The translations under genes were made by a program, and so were the position numbers. Below the pieces are notes generated by a model. That model saw nothing but the letters and a program-made list of their open reading frames with translations. It had not been told where the DNA came from and did not search any database. DNA of 64,000 bases from Streptomyces sp. H27-C3. GTDB lineage: Bacteria > Actinomycetota > Actinomycetes > Streptomycetales > Streptomycetaceae. The stretch lies in contig NZ_JASITA010000004.1 in the NCBI RefSeq assembly GCF_030063415.1, positions 62,001 through 126,000 on the forward strand, read 5' to 3'. Every line of letters starts with the position of its first letter. Within the stretch, counting starts at the first letter, position 1. Positions 36,423 through 45,547 of this stretch are shown here, in pieces.

Positions 36423-37718
36423 TCACGAACCTTCCGCACGTCCCGTATAGAAGGCGACCGTCAGATCCTTCACCAGCGCCTTGCGCTCGTAGTCGTCCAG
36501 CTCGACGAGTCCGCGCGAGGTCAGCCGTGTCACCGTGTCGTCCACCGCGTCCACCACCGACGTCAGCACACTGTCCCGGTGCTGCGCGTCGAGCGCCGCG
36601 ACCCGCCTGCGCTGCATCGCGGCGGCGACCTCGGGGGCGTACTCGATCCGGGTCGGCTGCGCCGAGAAGACATCGATGCCCACCGGCGCCGCCTCCGCCG
36701 CCAGCATCCGGGTCAGCGCGTCGCCGACCGCCTCCGCGTCGCGCAGGGTCGGCATGTCGTTGTGGAAGGCGTCGGCAGGCAGCTGCGAGAGCACCCGCGC
36801 CATCGCCGCCTCCACCTGTTCGCGCAGATACGTCGTGTGGTCCTCGACGGCGAGCATCGCCCGCGCGGTGTCCCTGATCCGCCACACCACGAGGACCACG
36901 ACCCGCAGCGCGACCCCGTTCGCGTCCACCGACGGCATCGGCTCGCTGCGCCAGTGCCGCAGCCGTACGTCGATCCGGCGGCGCAGCAGCAGCGGGCTCA
37001 CCCAGACCAGGCCGGTGCGCCGCACGGTCCCGCGGTAGTCGCCGAACAGCGACAGCACCCAGGCGTAGCCGACGCGCCCGCGGCCGAGGCCGCCGAAGGC
37101 GAAGACCACGACGATCACCAGAGCGGCGAGCACCGCCCAGATGCCGAGCACGATCCCGTTGTACGGGCGCGCCGGCAGCCCGAAGAGGATGGCGGCCGGC
37201 GGCGGCACGACCCCCGTCCACCACACCACCGCCGCGCCCGCCGCGAGAGCGACCGTCCCCACGACGACCGCGCCCCAGCCGGGCAGCGCGGCGCCGGGCC
37301 GCTCGGCAAGACCGGGGTCGGCGGGCGCGGCCGGCCGGGCCGAGCGGGCGGCCGCGAGGGCCGGCCCGGGGCGCCTGGGGGCGGCGGCGCGACGCACGGT
37401 GCGGGGCTGGCCCCCCGTGCCGGGACCACTGCTGAGCACGGCGCCGCCGGGCGCCAGGGTCACGGCGGTGGGGCCGGTGTCGTCCCGGAAAAGCAGGTGC
37501 ACCGGGATCTCGGTGGTGGACTCGTTCCGGATGACGGGCGCCCGACGCGCGGCCTCGCCCGGGACGCCCTGGACGCCCTGGACACTCTGCTCAGCCCGAG
37601 CGTTCTGCTCGACCGGCGCCTCCCGATCGGCCCGCACCCCCTGCCCGGTCCGATCGCCCCGCTCGCCCGGCTCCGGGGCCCGAGGCTCCTCCGGCTGCTG
37701 CGAAGTGGTGGATGTCAT
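36423..37718 (-). CDS. SPFH/band-7 domain membrane protein
   Basis: 431 aa. A long disordered N-terminal region (about 1-145, Pro/Ala/Arg/Glu-rich), then two membrane segments (VVVGTVALAAGAAVVWW; YNGIVLGIWAVLAALVIVVV), then an SPFH domain with slipin-like features (RRTGLVWVSPLLLRRRIDVR, AMLAVEDHTTYLREQVEAAM). Such proteins organise membrane microdomains. I chose the ATG with GGAGG 5 nt upstream; the ATG five codons earlier covers that site. It starts 11 bp after the NlpC/P60 gene, so the two are one operon. Confidence 0.87.
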   Translation of the reverse strand: MTSTTSQQPEEPRAPEPGERGDRTGQGVRADREAPVEQNARAEQSVQGVQGVPGEAARRAPVIRNESTTEIPVHLLFRDDTGPTAVTLAPGGAVLSSGPGTGGQPRTVRRAAAPRRPGPALAAARSARPAAPADPGLAERPGAALPGWGAVVVGTVALAAGAAVVWWTGVVPPPAAILFGLPARPYNGIVLGIWAVLAALVIVVVFAFGGLGRGRVGYAWVLSLFGDYRGTVRRTGLVWVSPLLLRRRIDVRLRHWRSEPMPSVDANGVALRVVVLVVWRIRDTARAMLAVEDHTTYLREQVEAAMARVLSQLPADAFHNDMPTLRDAEAVGDALTRMLAAEAAPVGIDVFSAQPTRIEYAPEVAAAMQRRRVAALDAQHRDSVLTSVVDAVDDTVTRLTSRGLVELDDYERKALVKDLTVAFYTGRAEGS

Positions 37719-37729
37719 CCTTGCCTCCG

Positions 37730-39022
37730 TCATGCGAAGAGCCGCTTCCAGGTCTGAGGTCCGGGGTAGCCGTCGGCCGCCGCGGCCCGCCAGCCCTGCG
37801 CGCGCTGGAACGCCTCGACATTGCGCCGGTCCGCCTCGGTCCAGCGCGGGCCGGGTCCCGACCCGTAGTGCTTGCCGAAGCCCTTCTTCACCAGCCGCTT
37901 GCCGAGCTTCTCGACGTACGCGTTCGACTGGCCGGGCTTGAAGTACCCCTTGCCGGGAAAGGCCCCGGCAGCCGGGGCGGGCGTACCGCCGGCGCCCGCC
38001 TTCGGGATGTCCCGGCCCTGGTCGCTGACCAGCAGGCCCCAGGTCCGCGGCCCCGGCAGCCCGTCCGCCTCCTTGCCGCGCCAGCCCTGCGCGCGCTGGA
38101 ACGCGGCCGTGGCGCCGCGGTCCGCCTGACCCCAGCGCGGTCCTGGCCCCTGCTTGTAGAGGCGCGCGGCGCCCCGCTCGGATAGCAGCTGCCCGAGGCG
38201 GGTGACGTGCTTGTTGTTCGCGCCGGGCCCGAAGGACTGCGCGCCCGGGTAGGAGGTGGAGCTCGACGCGCCGCCCGAGCCGGCCGACAGGCCCTTGTAG
38301 CGGTACGCGACATAGCGCGAGGAGTTGTTCCAGTAGGCGTACGGCGTGGCCTGCTTGCGGGTGTGCGGCCTGGCCTGCTCGTACGCTGTGTAGGAGGTGT
38401 GCGCGTAGTCGGTCCAGCCGCCGAAGATCGTGACGTGCGAGCCGTTGTTCGGGTTCGCCGGGTTGTGGAACAGCAGCATGTCGCCGGGTTCGAGCTCGTC
38501 ACGAGTTACCCGCGTCCCGAACTGGGCCAGGCTTCCTGTCCACTCGTTGCCGCCGAGGTTCCAGGCCATCGAGACGAAGCCCGAGCAGTCCTGCCGATAC
38601 CCGTCGGACCAGTACTTCTCCATGCTGTACGGGACCTTCGCGGTCACCCACCGCTTGGCCCGGTTGATGATGTCGGCCCGGGTGACGGCCTGCGGGGTGG
38701 GCGCGGGGACCGGCAGCACGGGACGGGACGGGCTGCCGTGCAGCGGGCCCGACCCGCCCTGCGGGCCGGCCGGGTCGTGATCGGCGTCCGTACGGGTGGG
38801 GGCGTGCCCGGGGGCCTTGGCGTGCGCCGCGCCCGCTCCGCCACCACCGAGAACCACACCCGCGGCGGTGGCGAGCACCAGGGCGCGGCGGGCACCGTGG
38901 GCGGCCGGGTGTCCGCCCTCGCCGACCGGCAGGCCGAGGGCCGCCGCGCGGCGCTGCTGGGCGCACCCCGCACAGCCGCAGTCGCCGGCGGGCTCGTACT
39001 CCTCGAAGACCGGCGTCTGCAT
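37730..39022 (-). CDS. NlpC/P60-like hydrolase with two peptidoglycan-binding repeats
   Basis: 430 aa. A Cys-rich N-terminal tail (DCGCAGCAQQRR) precedes one hydrophobic segment (ALVLATAAGVVLGGGG). The catalytic domain carries Cys in RQDCSGFVSMAWNLGG and His in NGSHVTIFGGWTD. The C-terminal half has two about 70-residue binding modules (QGPGPRWGQADRGATAAFQ; GPGPRWTEADRRNVEAFQ, each ending PGP.TW). Cuts or anchors at peptidoglycan. GGGAGGG precedes the ATG. Location between the LPMO and cslA suggests a role in remodelling wall where the tip glycan emerges; inference. Confidence 0.85.
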   Translation of the reverse strand: MQTPVFEEYEPAGDCGCAGCAQQRRAAALGLPVGEGGHPAAHGARRALVLATAAGVVLGGGGAGAAHAKAPGHAPTRTDADHDPAGPQGGSGPLHGSPSRPVLPVPAPTPQAVTRADIINRAKRWVTAKVPYSMEKYWSDGYRQDCSGFVSMAWNLGGNEWTGSLAQFGTRVTRDELEPGDMLLFHNPANPNNGSHVTIFGGWTDYAHTSYTAYEQARPHTRKQATPYAYWNNSSRYVAYRYKGLSAGSGGASSSTSYPGAQSFGPGANNKHVTRLGQLLSERGAARLYKQGPGPRWGQADRGATAAFQRAQGWRGKEADGLPGPRTWGLLVSDQGRDIPKAGAGGTPAPAAGAFPGKGYFKPGQSNAYVEKLGKRLVKKGFGKHYGSGPGPRWTEADRRNVEAFQRAQGWRAAAADGYPGPQTWKRLFA

Positions 39023-39189
39023 GCGGTTGCCCTCCCGTGGGTCATTCCTGCACATGTGCACGGGCGTAAGTGTTTCAACTGTCGGGGCAAAACGCATGTT
39101 GACGGTCTGAATGATAATTAAAAGGACATAAACGGCGTGGCTGGTTCGGGGCATCGCCTCCCTTCGGGTAAAGTTCCGCAGGTCGGCAC

Positions 39190-39263
39190 GCGCCGTTAGC
39201 TCAGTTGGTTAGAGCAGCTGACTCTTAATCAGCGGGTCCGGGGTTCGAGTCCCTGACGGCGCA
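39190..39263 (+). tRNA. tRNA-Lys (CTT), copy 3
   Basis: Identical to copies 1 and 2; preceded by TAAAGT about 20 bp upstream as a possible -10. Confidence 0.97.
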
Positions 39264-39269
39264 CGCGGC

Positions 39270-39306
39270 ACTGGAGTCCCCTCACCTCGCGTGAGGGGAC
39301 TCCAGT
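39270..39306 (+). terminator. Hairpin after tRNA-Lys copy 3
   Basis: ACTGGAGTCCCCTCAC paired perfectly over 16 bp with GTGAGGGGACTCCAGT, five-base loop, followed by CATTT. Confidence 0.88.
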
Positions 39307-39699
39307 CATTTCCGGCCACTGCGCACTCACGAGGCCCAGGTCACAGACCGGTCCCAAAGCTCTCGTTTGACCGGTAAACAGCTTGTATCACCCTTGCGAT
39401 CATGGCAGGGGTCATGGAACCTGTCCTGAAGCCAATGGCTCCAATGAGACGCGCGGTTCGAGCGGTTGGGGACGCGACCGGGGACTCGGGGAGCCGCGCG
39501 GGCCGTCAATACACAGGGGTGGGAGCCCCCCTTTGATCAACAGATGTAGAGACGGGCATCATGCAACCGGAAGGTTGTCGTCCTGTGTCTGTAGGGATGA
39601 CGGCAGACCAATCACGCGTCCGAGTTGGTCGAGGGGGACCGGCGTCGGGCGAAGCGACCGACGAAACACGCAGCCAGCATGCGTGCGGGGGGATGACTC
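39307..39699. other. cslA leader region, no gene seen
   Basis: About 390 bp without a convincing reading frame. Two ACCGGT boxes flank 39343-39376 and the region should hold the cslA promoter and a long 5' leader; I could not match it to a known riboswitch. Confidence 0.4.
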
Positions 39700-41643
39700 A
39701 TGACGGCGACGCCATCCGGCGCCCGGCACAACAACGACCCTTCCCGGACGGCTCAGCTTCGGATACCCCCGCAGCTCAAGCCCCCGGGATCTCGTACGCG
39801 TGCCAAGAAGGCGCTGCCGCGATACGACTACGAGCACTACAGCAGACTCGCGGGTCCGCTGACCCAGCCGGACGCCACCAAGCCGTACAAGGTCCAGTAC
39901 CGCTCGCTGCTCTCCCAGGAGCCGCACCGCATCCGCGCCGCCCTGCTCCTGGGCGCGGCGCCGCTGCTCTCGCTGGGGCTCTTCGTCTGGCTGATGCAGC
40001 CCGCGCACTGGACCGAGCGCGACCCGAACCTGAAGAACGACACGCTGCTGATCCTCGACATCGTCATGCTGGTCTCGATCGGTCTGATCGAGCTCTTCCG
40101 CACGATGAACGTCCTGTCGAACGCACACGCGACCCTGGTCGCCCGCGACCCCGTTCCCGTGGTGCCCGAGTCCGGCACCAAGGTCGCCTTCCTCACCTCC
40201 TTCGTGCCCGGCAAGGAACCGCTGGAGATGGTGACGAAGACGCTGGAGGCCGCGATCAGGATCCGCCACCGCGGGCTGATGCACGTCTGGCTGCTCGACG
40301 AGGGCAACGACCCCGCCGTCAAGGAGGTCTGCGCGCGCCTCGGGGTGCACCATTTCTCCCGCAAGGGCGTCGCGAGGTGGAACCAGCCCAAGGGCCCGCA
40401 CCGCGCCAAGACGAAGCACGGCAACTACAACGCCTGGCTCGACGCGCACGGTGACGACTACGACATCTTCGCCTCGGTGGACACCGACCACGTGCCCCTG
40501 CCGAACTACCTGGAGCGGATGCTCGGCTACTTCCGCGACCCGGACATCGGCTTCGTGATAGGCCCGCAGGTCTACGGCAACTACGACACCTTCGTGACCA
40601 AGGCCGCCGAGTCGCAGCAGTTCCTCTTCCACGCCTTGATCCAGCGCGCGGGCAACCGCTACGGCGCCCCGATGTTCGTCGGCACCAGCAACGCCGTACG
40701 CATCAGGACGCTCAAACAGATCGGCGGCCTGTACGACTCGATCACCGAGGACATGGCGACGGGCTTCGAGATCCACCGCGCCAAGAACCCGGCGACGGGC
40801 AATAAGTGGCGCTCGGTCTACACCCCGGACGTGCTGGCCGTCGGCGAGGGCCCGACCGCCTGGACCGACTTCTTCACCCAGCAGCTGCGCTGGTCGCGCG
40901 GTACGTACGAGACGATACTCAAGCAGTACTGGCGAGGCTTCGGCACGCTCCCCGCGGGCAAGCTCTTCAACTACACGATGATGATCATCTTCTACCCGAT
41001 GTCCGCCATGAACTGGATCCTCGCGGCGCTCAGCTGCGCCCTGTTCCTGGGCATGGGCGCATCGGGTGTGCAGATCGACCCGGCGATCTGGATGATGCTC
41101 TACGGCAACGCCTCCGCGCTCCAGATCGGCCTCTACATCTGGAACCGCCGCCACAATGTCTCCCCGCACGAGCCCGAGGGCTCCGGCGGTCTGGCCGGCA
41201 TGGCGATGTCCGCGCTCTCCGCGCCGATCTACGCGCGCTCGCTGCTCGACGCCGCCCTGCGCCGCAAGTCGAGCTTCGTGGTCACGCCCAAGGGCGACTC
41301 GTCCAGCCCGGACACGCTGTTCGGCACCTTCCGCATCCACCTGTTCTTCATCCTGATCTTCGGCGGATCCCTCGGCTCCTCCTTCTACTTCGGGCACAAC
41401 CACCCCGCGATGATCACCTGGGCCTCACTGGCTCTGCTGATCACCGCGGCGCCGATCATCGTCTGGCGCCTCAGCATGCGTCAGGACAAGAAGCGCAGGC
41501 GCGACGCGCCGCCGTCCTCGGCATCTCCCTCCGCGCAGCCCCCGGCCGCCCCCCCGCCGGAGGCCCACCCACCGCAGCACAAGCCCAGTTGGGCAGCGAA
41601 CGACCAGACCATGCAGATCGCCCTTGGGGGACGTAAGAAATGA
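39700..41643 (+). CDS. cslA: Cellulose-synthase-like glycosyltransferase CslA
   Basis: 647-aa processive GT2 membrane enzyme that makes the beta-glucan exported at hyphal tips. Cytoplasmic N tail, two membrane segments (about 85-135), glycosyltransferase core with DEGND, VDTDHVPLP, TEDMATGFE and QQLRWSRGT (the D,D,D,Q(Q/R)xRW set), then five or more C-terminal membrane segments and a Pro/Ala-rich tail. GGGGGG precedes the ATG. In S. coelicolor (SCO2836) it interacts with DivIVA and is needed for aerial growth on solid media. ATGA overlap with glxA. Confidence 0.96.
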   Translation: MTATPSGARHNNDPSRTAQLRIPPQLKPPGSRTRAKKALPRYDYEHYSRLAGPLTQPDATKPYKVQYRSLLSQEPHRIRAALLLGAAPLLSLGLFVWLMQPAHWTERDPNLKNDTLLILDIVMLVSIGLIELFRTMNVLSNAHATLVARDPVPVVPESGTKVAFLTSFVPGKEPLEMVTKTLEAAIRIRHRGLMHVWLLDEGNDPAVKEVCARLGVHHFSRKGVARWNQPKGPHRAKTKHGNYNAWLDAHGDDYDIFASVDTDHVPLPNYLERMLGYFRDPDIGFVIGPQVYGNYDTFVTKAAESQQFLFHALIQRAGNRYGAPMFVGTSNAVRIRTLKQIGGLYDSITEDMATGFEIHRAKNPATGNKWRSVYTPDVLAVGEGPTAWTDFFTQQLRWSRGTYETILKQYWRGFGTLPAGKLFNYTMMIIFYPMSAMNWILAALSCALFLGMGASGVQIDPAIWMMLYGNASALQIGLYIWNRRHNVSPHEPEGSGGLAGMAMSALSAPIYARSLLDAALRRKSSFVVTPKGDSSSPDTLFGTFRIHLFFILIFGGSLGSSFYFGHNHPAMITWASLALLITAAPIIVWRLSMRQDKKRRRDAPPSSASPSAQPPAAPPPEAHPPQHKPSWAANDQTMQIALGGRKK

Positions 41644-43574
41644 ATTACCGACCGAGCCGCCGCACCCGTCGCCTGGCGATCGGTGCGGCGGTGGTGGTAG
41701 CTCTGGCGGGGATGAACGGGCCCGCGCTCTACCGCTTCGGCTCCGACCAGTACCACGACTACAAGATCAACAGGCCCGAGTACAAGGCCGACAACGGCCA
41801 CTGGGACTTCCTCGACATACCGGCCGAGTTCCGGATCAACACGATCCATGCCGCCCTGCTGCACACCGGCAAGGTGCTGCTGATCGCGGGCTCGGGCAAC
41901 AACCAGAAGAACTTCGACGCCAAGAAGTTCGAGTCGGTGCTGTGGGACCCCGAGACCAACAAGTACAAGATGATCCCCACCCCCAAGGACATGTTCTGCG
42001 CCGGGCACACCCAACTGCCCGACGGCAAACTCCTGGTGGCGGGCGGCACCAAGCGCTACGAGAAGCTCCAGGGTGACGTCTCCAAGGCCGGCGGCCTGAT
42101 GGTCATCCACAACGAGGACCCGGACGCCCCCAAGACGCTGCCCGCGGGCACGATCTTCACGGGCAAGAAGAACGGGAAGACGTACGTCTCCAAGGACCCG
42201 GTCCTGGTGGAGAAGGCCAAGAAGATCTTCGACAAGCAGACCGGCAGATTCCTGCGCACGGAGGCGGGGCTCGGCCGGATCTATGTCGAGGCCAAGGCCT
42301 CGGGCAAGAAGTTCGAGTCGGGCACCGAGGACAACTACCGGATCCACGGCCTCCAGGGCACCGACGCCAAGAACGTCTACGGCATCGCCCAGAAGCTCGC
42401 GCTCGACAAGAAGGACTTCCAGGGCATCAAGGAGGCCTACGAGTTCGATCCGGTCGCGGAGAAGTACATCACCGTCGACCCGATGAACGAGGCCCGCTGG
42501 TATCCGACACTGACCACGCTCAAGGACGGCAAGGTCCTCTCGCTGTCCGGCCTGGACGAGATCGGGCAGATCGTCCCCGGCAAGGACGAGGTCTACGACC
42601 CCGAGACCAAGAAGTGGGAGTACACCGGCGTCATCCGGAAGTTCCCGACGTACCCGGCGATCTTCCTGATGAACAACGGCAAGCTCTTCTACTCGGGCTC
42701 CAACGCCGGTTACGGGCCCGCCGACGAGGGCCGAAAGCCCGGCGTGTGGGACCTGGCCACCAATAAGTTCAAGAAGATCCCCGGCCTGAGCGACCCGGAC
42801 AGGATGGAGACCTCGGCCACCGTCCGGCTGCCTCCCGCCCAGGACGAGAAGTACATGGTCATCGGCGGCGGCGGGGTCGGCGAGTCCGAGAAGTCCAGCG
42901 AGAAGTCCCGGCTGGTCGACCTGAAGCAGCCCAACCCGCGCTTCAAGGACGGCGATTCGCTCGCCGAGGGCACCCGCTACCCGAGTGCCTCGCTGCTGCC
43001 CGACGACAGCGTTCTGGTCACCGGCGGCTCGCACGACTACCGGGGCCGCGGCGGCTCCGACGTACTCGAAGCGCGGATGTACGACCCCAAGGCCGACAAG
43101 TACCGCAGGGTGGCCGACCCGGCGGTGGGCCGCAACTACCACTCGGGCTCGCTGCTGCTGCCCGACGGACGCGTGATGATCTTCGGCTCCGACTCGCTGT
43201 ACTCCGACAAGGCCAACACCAGGCCCGGCGTCTTCGAGCAGCGCGTCGAGATCTACACCCCGCCGTACCTGTTCAGGGACGCGCGGCCGACGCTCACCGG
43301 TGGGCCCAAGAGCGTCAGGCGCGGCGGGACGGCGACGTTCAAGTCCGAGCATTCCACGGCCATCAAGGACGCCAAGCTGATGCGGCCGAGCGCGGTCACC
43401 CATGTCACCGACACCGACCAGCGCACCGTCGCGCTGGACCTGAAGAAGACGAAGGGCGGCATCTCGGTCACCGTGCCGAAGAACCGGGCGCTGGTGCCGT
43501 CCGGCTACTACATGCTGTTCGTCACGGACGACCAGGGCACGCCGTCCAAGGGCACTTGGATCGAGGTCCCGTAG
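41640..43574 (+). CDS. glxA: Copper radical oxidase GlxA
   Basis: 644-aa galactose-oxidase-like enzyme, membrane-anchored by an N-terminal segment (LAIGAAVVVALAGMNG). Kelch repeats run through the body; Cys120 (MFCAGHTQ) is the expected thioether partner of a Tyr, Trp287 is in EARWYPT, a Tyr-His pair is in GRNYHSGSLLLPDGR, and His in VTHVTDTDQR, with a C-terminal immunoglobulin-like domain. It oxidises the CslA product or a related glycan during deposition and needs copper supplied by Sco chaperones in S. lividans. Co-translated with cslA. Confidence 0.95.
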   Translation: MNYRPSRRTRRLAIGAAVVVALAGMNGPALYRFGSDQYHDYKINRPEYKADNGHWDFLDIPAEFRINTIHAALLHTGKVLLIAGSGNNQKNFDAKKFESVLWDPETNKYKMIPTPKDMFCAGHTQLPDGKLLVAGGTKRYEKLQGDVSKAGGLMVIHNEDPDAPKTLPAGTIFTGKKNGKTYVSKDPVLVEKAKKIFDKQTGRFLRTEAGLGRIYVEAKASGKKFESGTEDNYRIHGLQGTDAKNVYGIAQKLALDKKDFQGIKEAYEFDPVAEKYITVDPMNEARWYPTLTTLKDGKVLSLSGLDEIGQIVPGKDEVYDPETKKWEYTGVIRKFPTYPAIFLMNNGKLFYSGSNAGYGPADEGRKPGVWDLATNKFKKIPGLSDPDRMETSATVRLPPAQDEKYMVIGGGGVGESEKSSEKSRLVDLKQPNPRFKDGDSLAEGTRYPSASLLPDDSVLVTGGSHDYRGRGGSDVLEARMYDPKADKYRRVADPAVGRNYHSGSLLLPDGRVMIFGSDSLYSDKANTRPGVFEQRVEIYTPPYLFRDARPTLTGGPKSVRRGGTATFKSEHSTAIKDAKLMRPSAVTHVTDTDQRTVALDLKKTKGGISVTVPKNRALVPSGYYMLFVTDDQGTPSKGTWIEVP

Positions 43575-43593
43575 CCCCGTGACCGGCTGAGAC

Positions 43594-43631
43594 ACGAGGT
43601 GGGGGCGCCCGGCCTGGCGCCCCCACCTCGT
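43594..43631. terminator. Strong bidirectional terminator after glxA
   Basis: ACGAGGTGGGGGCGCC, loop CGGCCT, GGCGCCCCCACCTCGT; perfect 16-bp stem between convergent glxA and the GH6 gene. Confidence 0.9.
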
Positions 43632-43645
43632 ACGTACGCGGTCCG

Positions 43646-44668
43646 CTACTTCGTGTTGCGGGCCAGTTCGAGCGCGTACTCCGGGTACCACTTGCCCGCC
43701 GTCGGCGCGCCCTTGCAGTCGCCGTCCGACTCGCCGGGGCGCTTCACCCACAGATAGGCGTCGACCAGGTCGTCGCCCGTCTTCGTGGTCGGCGGCTCAC
43801 CGAGCGCGCGGCCGGGCGGGTTGCACCAGTTCTCCTTGGGATCACCCGCGGTGTACGGCCCGTTGCCGTTGCGGCTGGTGTCGATCACGAAGGGCTTGTT
43901 GCCGATCTTCTGCGAGAGCTTCTTGCCGAAGTCCGTGCTCGTCCTCGTGGTCTGGAAGTTGGAGACGTTCACCGAGAACCCGTCGGCCTGCCCTACGCCC
44001 GCCCGCTGGAGCGGATCGTAGAGCGCGTCGGGCGACTGCCACCCCGCGTTGCCCGCGTCCAGGTACACCTTGGTCGCGGGCTGCTGCTTCAGCCTCTCGA
44101 CGGCGCCCTTGAGCAGGTCGAAGCGCTCCTCGTGGAACTCCTCGGGCGTGCAGCCGTCCACCAGGTGCAGCAGCGCGTCCGGCTCCAGGATCACCGTGGC
44201 GCGGCGGTCACCGATACCCTTGGCCACTTGATCGACCCAGCCGCGGTAGGCGTTGCCGTCGGCGGCGCCGCCCTTGGAGAACTGCCCGCAGTCGCGGTGC
44301 GGAATGTTGTAGAGGACCAGCAGCGCGTCCCGGTCGGCCTTGGCCGCCGCCTCGGTGAAGCCCTTGGCCTCCGCCTCGGCGTTCTCCGGCCCGATCCACT
44401 CGCCGACGGGCTGTTCGGCGATCTTCCTGATCTGGTCGGCCTTGTCGTCGTCGCGGTCCTTGGCGTACGTGGAGACCTGCTTGGCCGCGTTTCCTTCCGG
44501 ATTGACCCAGTACGGATCGGCGTCCTTGGGCTGCTGCTTCACGGGGTCCTGCTTCGACCCGCCGTCACCGTCCGACGAGGAACAGCCCGTCAACAGCAGC
44601 GCGGTCCCCGCCGCCGCCGCGGCCATCCGGACACCCACACGCCGACGGCCGCTGTAACTGCCGTACAT
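43646..44668 (-). CDS. cslZ: GH6 endoglucanase-like lipoprotein
   Basis: 340 aa. Lipobox LLLTGC with Cys29, acidic linker, then a GH6 domain: VILEPDALLHLVDG (general acid Asp), KVYLDAGNAGWQSP, FSVNVSNFQTT and FVIDTSRNGNGP. No carbohydrate-binding module, so it is held at the membrane. AGGGGGAG precedes the ATG. In S. coelicolor the equivalent gene (SCO2838) lies with cslA-glxA and probably trims the nascent glucan; here it is convergent and separately promoted. Symbol by position. Confidence 0.9.
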   Translation of the reverse strand: MYGSYSGRRRVGVRMAAAAAGTALLLTGCSSSDGDGGSKQDPVKQQPKDADPYWVNPEGNAAKQVSTYAKDRDDDKADQIRKIAEQPVGEWIGPENAEAEAKGFTEAAAKADRDALLVLYNIPHRDCGQFSKGGAADGNAYRGWVDQVAKGIGDRRATVILEPDALLHLVDGCTPEEFHEERFDLLKGAVERLKQQPATKVYLDAGNAGWQSPDALYDPLQRAGVGQADGFSVNVSNFQTTRTSTDFGKKLSQKIGNKPFVIDTSRNGNGPYTAGDPKENWCNPPGRALGEPPTTKTGDDLVDAYLWVKRPGESDGDCKGAPTAGKWYPEYALELARNTK

Positions 44669-45139
44669 CCACTCCCCCTTGGTGCACCTGAAATGTGTGA
44701 GGACCCCCCGGCGCCTCCCCGGACACAACCGGTCGAAACCATCGTGACACACACGTACACAGCGCCAGGAGCTCTCCGCGCTTCGTGGGTGAGCTGTTAC
44801 GGCGCGTAGGTACGTACCGCGTGTACATACGGTGCACTGTGGGCTACAGAGCCGTGACTTGACGTCAAAGTGCCCCTAGGAACATCCGTGTGCCCGTTCT
44901 AGAGTGGCAAGTACAGGCCCAAGTCCCCGGGCCCCAGTCTCCCCCGACACATCCGTGCCTCCCGCATCGGCGCCGGACTTCTCCCGCAGTCCGCGCACCG
45001 ACGGTCGAGGATCAGCCCGGTCGGCGGCTCCGGGGGGAGCGGGCCGTCGACCGGGCCAGGTAGCCGGTGTCCAGGTGACGTCCGGCGACTCCGCCGCCCG
45101 TCGACCCTGTTGACAGTGTCCGGCCAGGCCTGGGACTCT
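44669..45139. other. Long intergenic region with a palindrome
   Basis: No convincing gene. It holds the GH6 promoter, a GTACGTAC-rich stretch near 44811, the perfect palindrome TTGACGTCAA (44859-44868) and the sequence TGCCCGTTCTAGAGTGGCA at 44891-44909, which may include a -10 (TAGAGT) for the cobalt-transport transcript. Confidence 0.45.
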
Positions 45140-45265
45140 CCGATGACAACTCCACACAACGAGACGACGGTGGACAGGAACCCGGTGCCATTCCGGGGCG
45201 GTCCCGCCACTGTGACCGTACGGGCAGGCTCGACGCCCGCACGGAAGCCAGGAACTGACCCGTCG
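45140..45265 (+). promoter_or_regulatory. Cobalamin (B12) riboswitch
   Basis: Contains AGGAACCCGGTGCCATTCC, GGGGCGGTCCCGCCACTGTG and, after a small hairpin (CGGGCAG...CGCCCG), the B12 box GAAGCCAGGAACTGACC (45244-45260). These are the conserved core elements in the right order. It lies 46 bp before the cbtB start and should shut off cobalt uptake when adenosylcobalamin is plentiful. Exact 5' boundary not determined. Confidence 0.85.
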
Positions 45266-45311
45266 TTCTCCTGCCATGGGGCGTGGAAACCCCAGAAGGA
45301 GGTCCACCGGC

Positions 45312-45530
45312 ATGTCCTCGCACATCGCGCCGCACACCGACACCGCAGCGGGAGCGTCCGCCGCGACCAGCACCCGCGACTGGCTGATTCTGGCCGCCGC
45401 GGCGATCATCGCCCTGGTCGCGCTCTACGCCGTCTTCATGGACAACGGGACCGTTGTCTCCGCGACCGGCGACTACCTGCACGAGTTCTCGCACGACGGC
45501 CGGCACCTTTTCGGTGCCCCTTGCCACTGA
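45312..45530 (+). CDS. cbtB: CbtB, small subunit of cobalt transporter
   Basis: 72-aa protein with one membrane helix (WLILAAAAIIALVALYAVFM) and a C-terminal metal-binding His/Cys tail (HEFSHDGRHLFGAPCH). AAGGAGG precedes the ATG. The single helix plus His motif defines CbtB, which works with CbtA in B12-regulated cobalt uptake. Next gene starts 18 bp later. Confidence 0.93.
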   Translation: MSSHIAPHTDTAAGASAATSTRDWLILAAAAIIALVALYAVFMDNGTVVSATGDYLHEFSHDGRHLFGAPCH

Positions 45531-45547
45531 TCGGGGCCGTAAGCACC

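Noticed and set aside
39327..39509. 60-aa minus-strand frame before cslA
   Set aside because: No ribosome site, mixed composition, lies in the cslA leader; more likely untranslated.
45110..45547. Extended N terminus for CbtA (over 140 extra codons)
   Set aside because: It would cover the riboswitch and the whole cbtB gene in another frame; the ATG at 45548 gives a normal-length CbtA.
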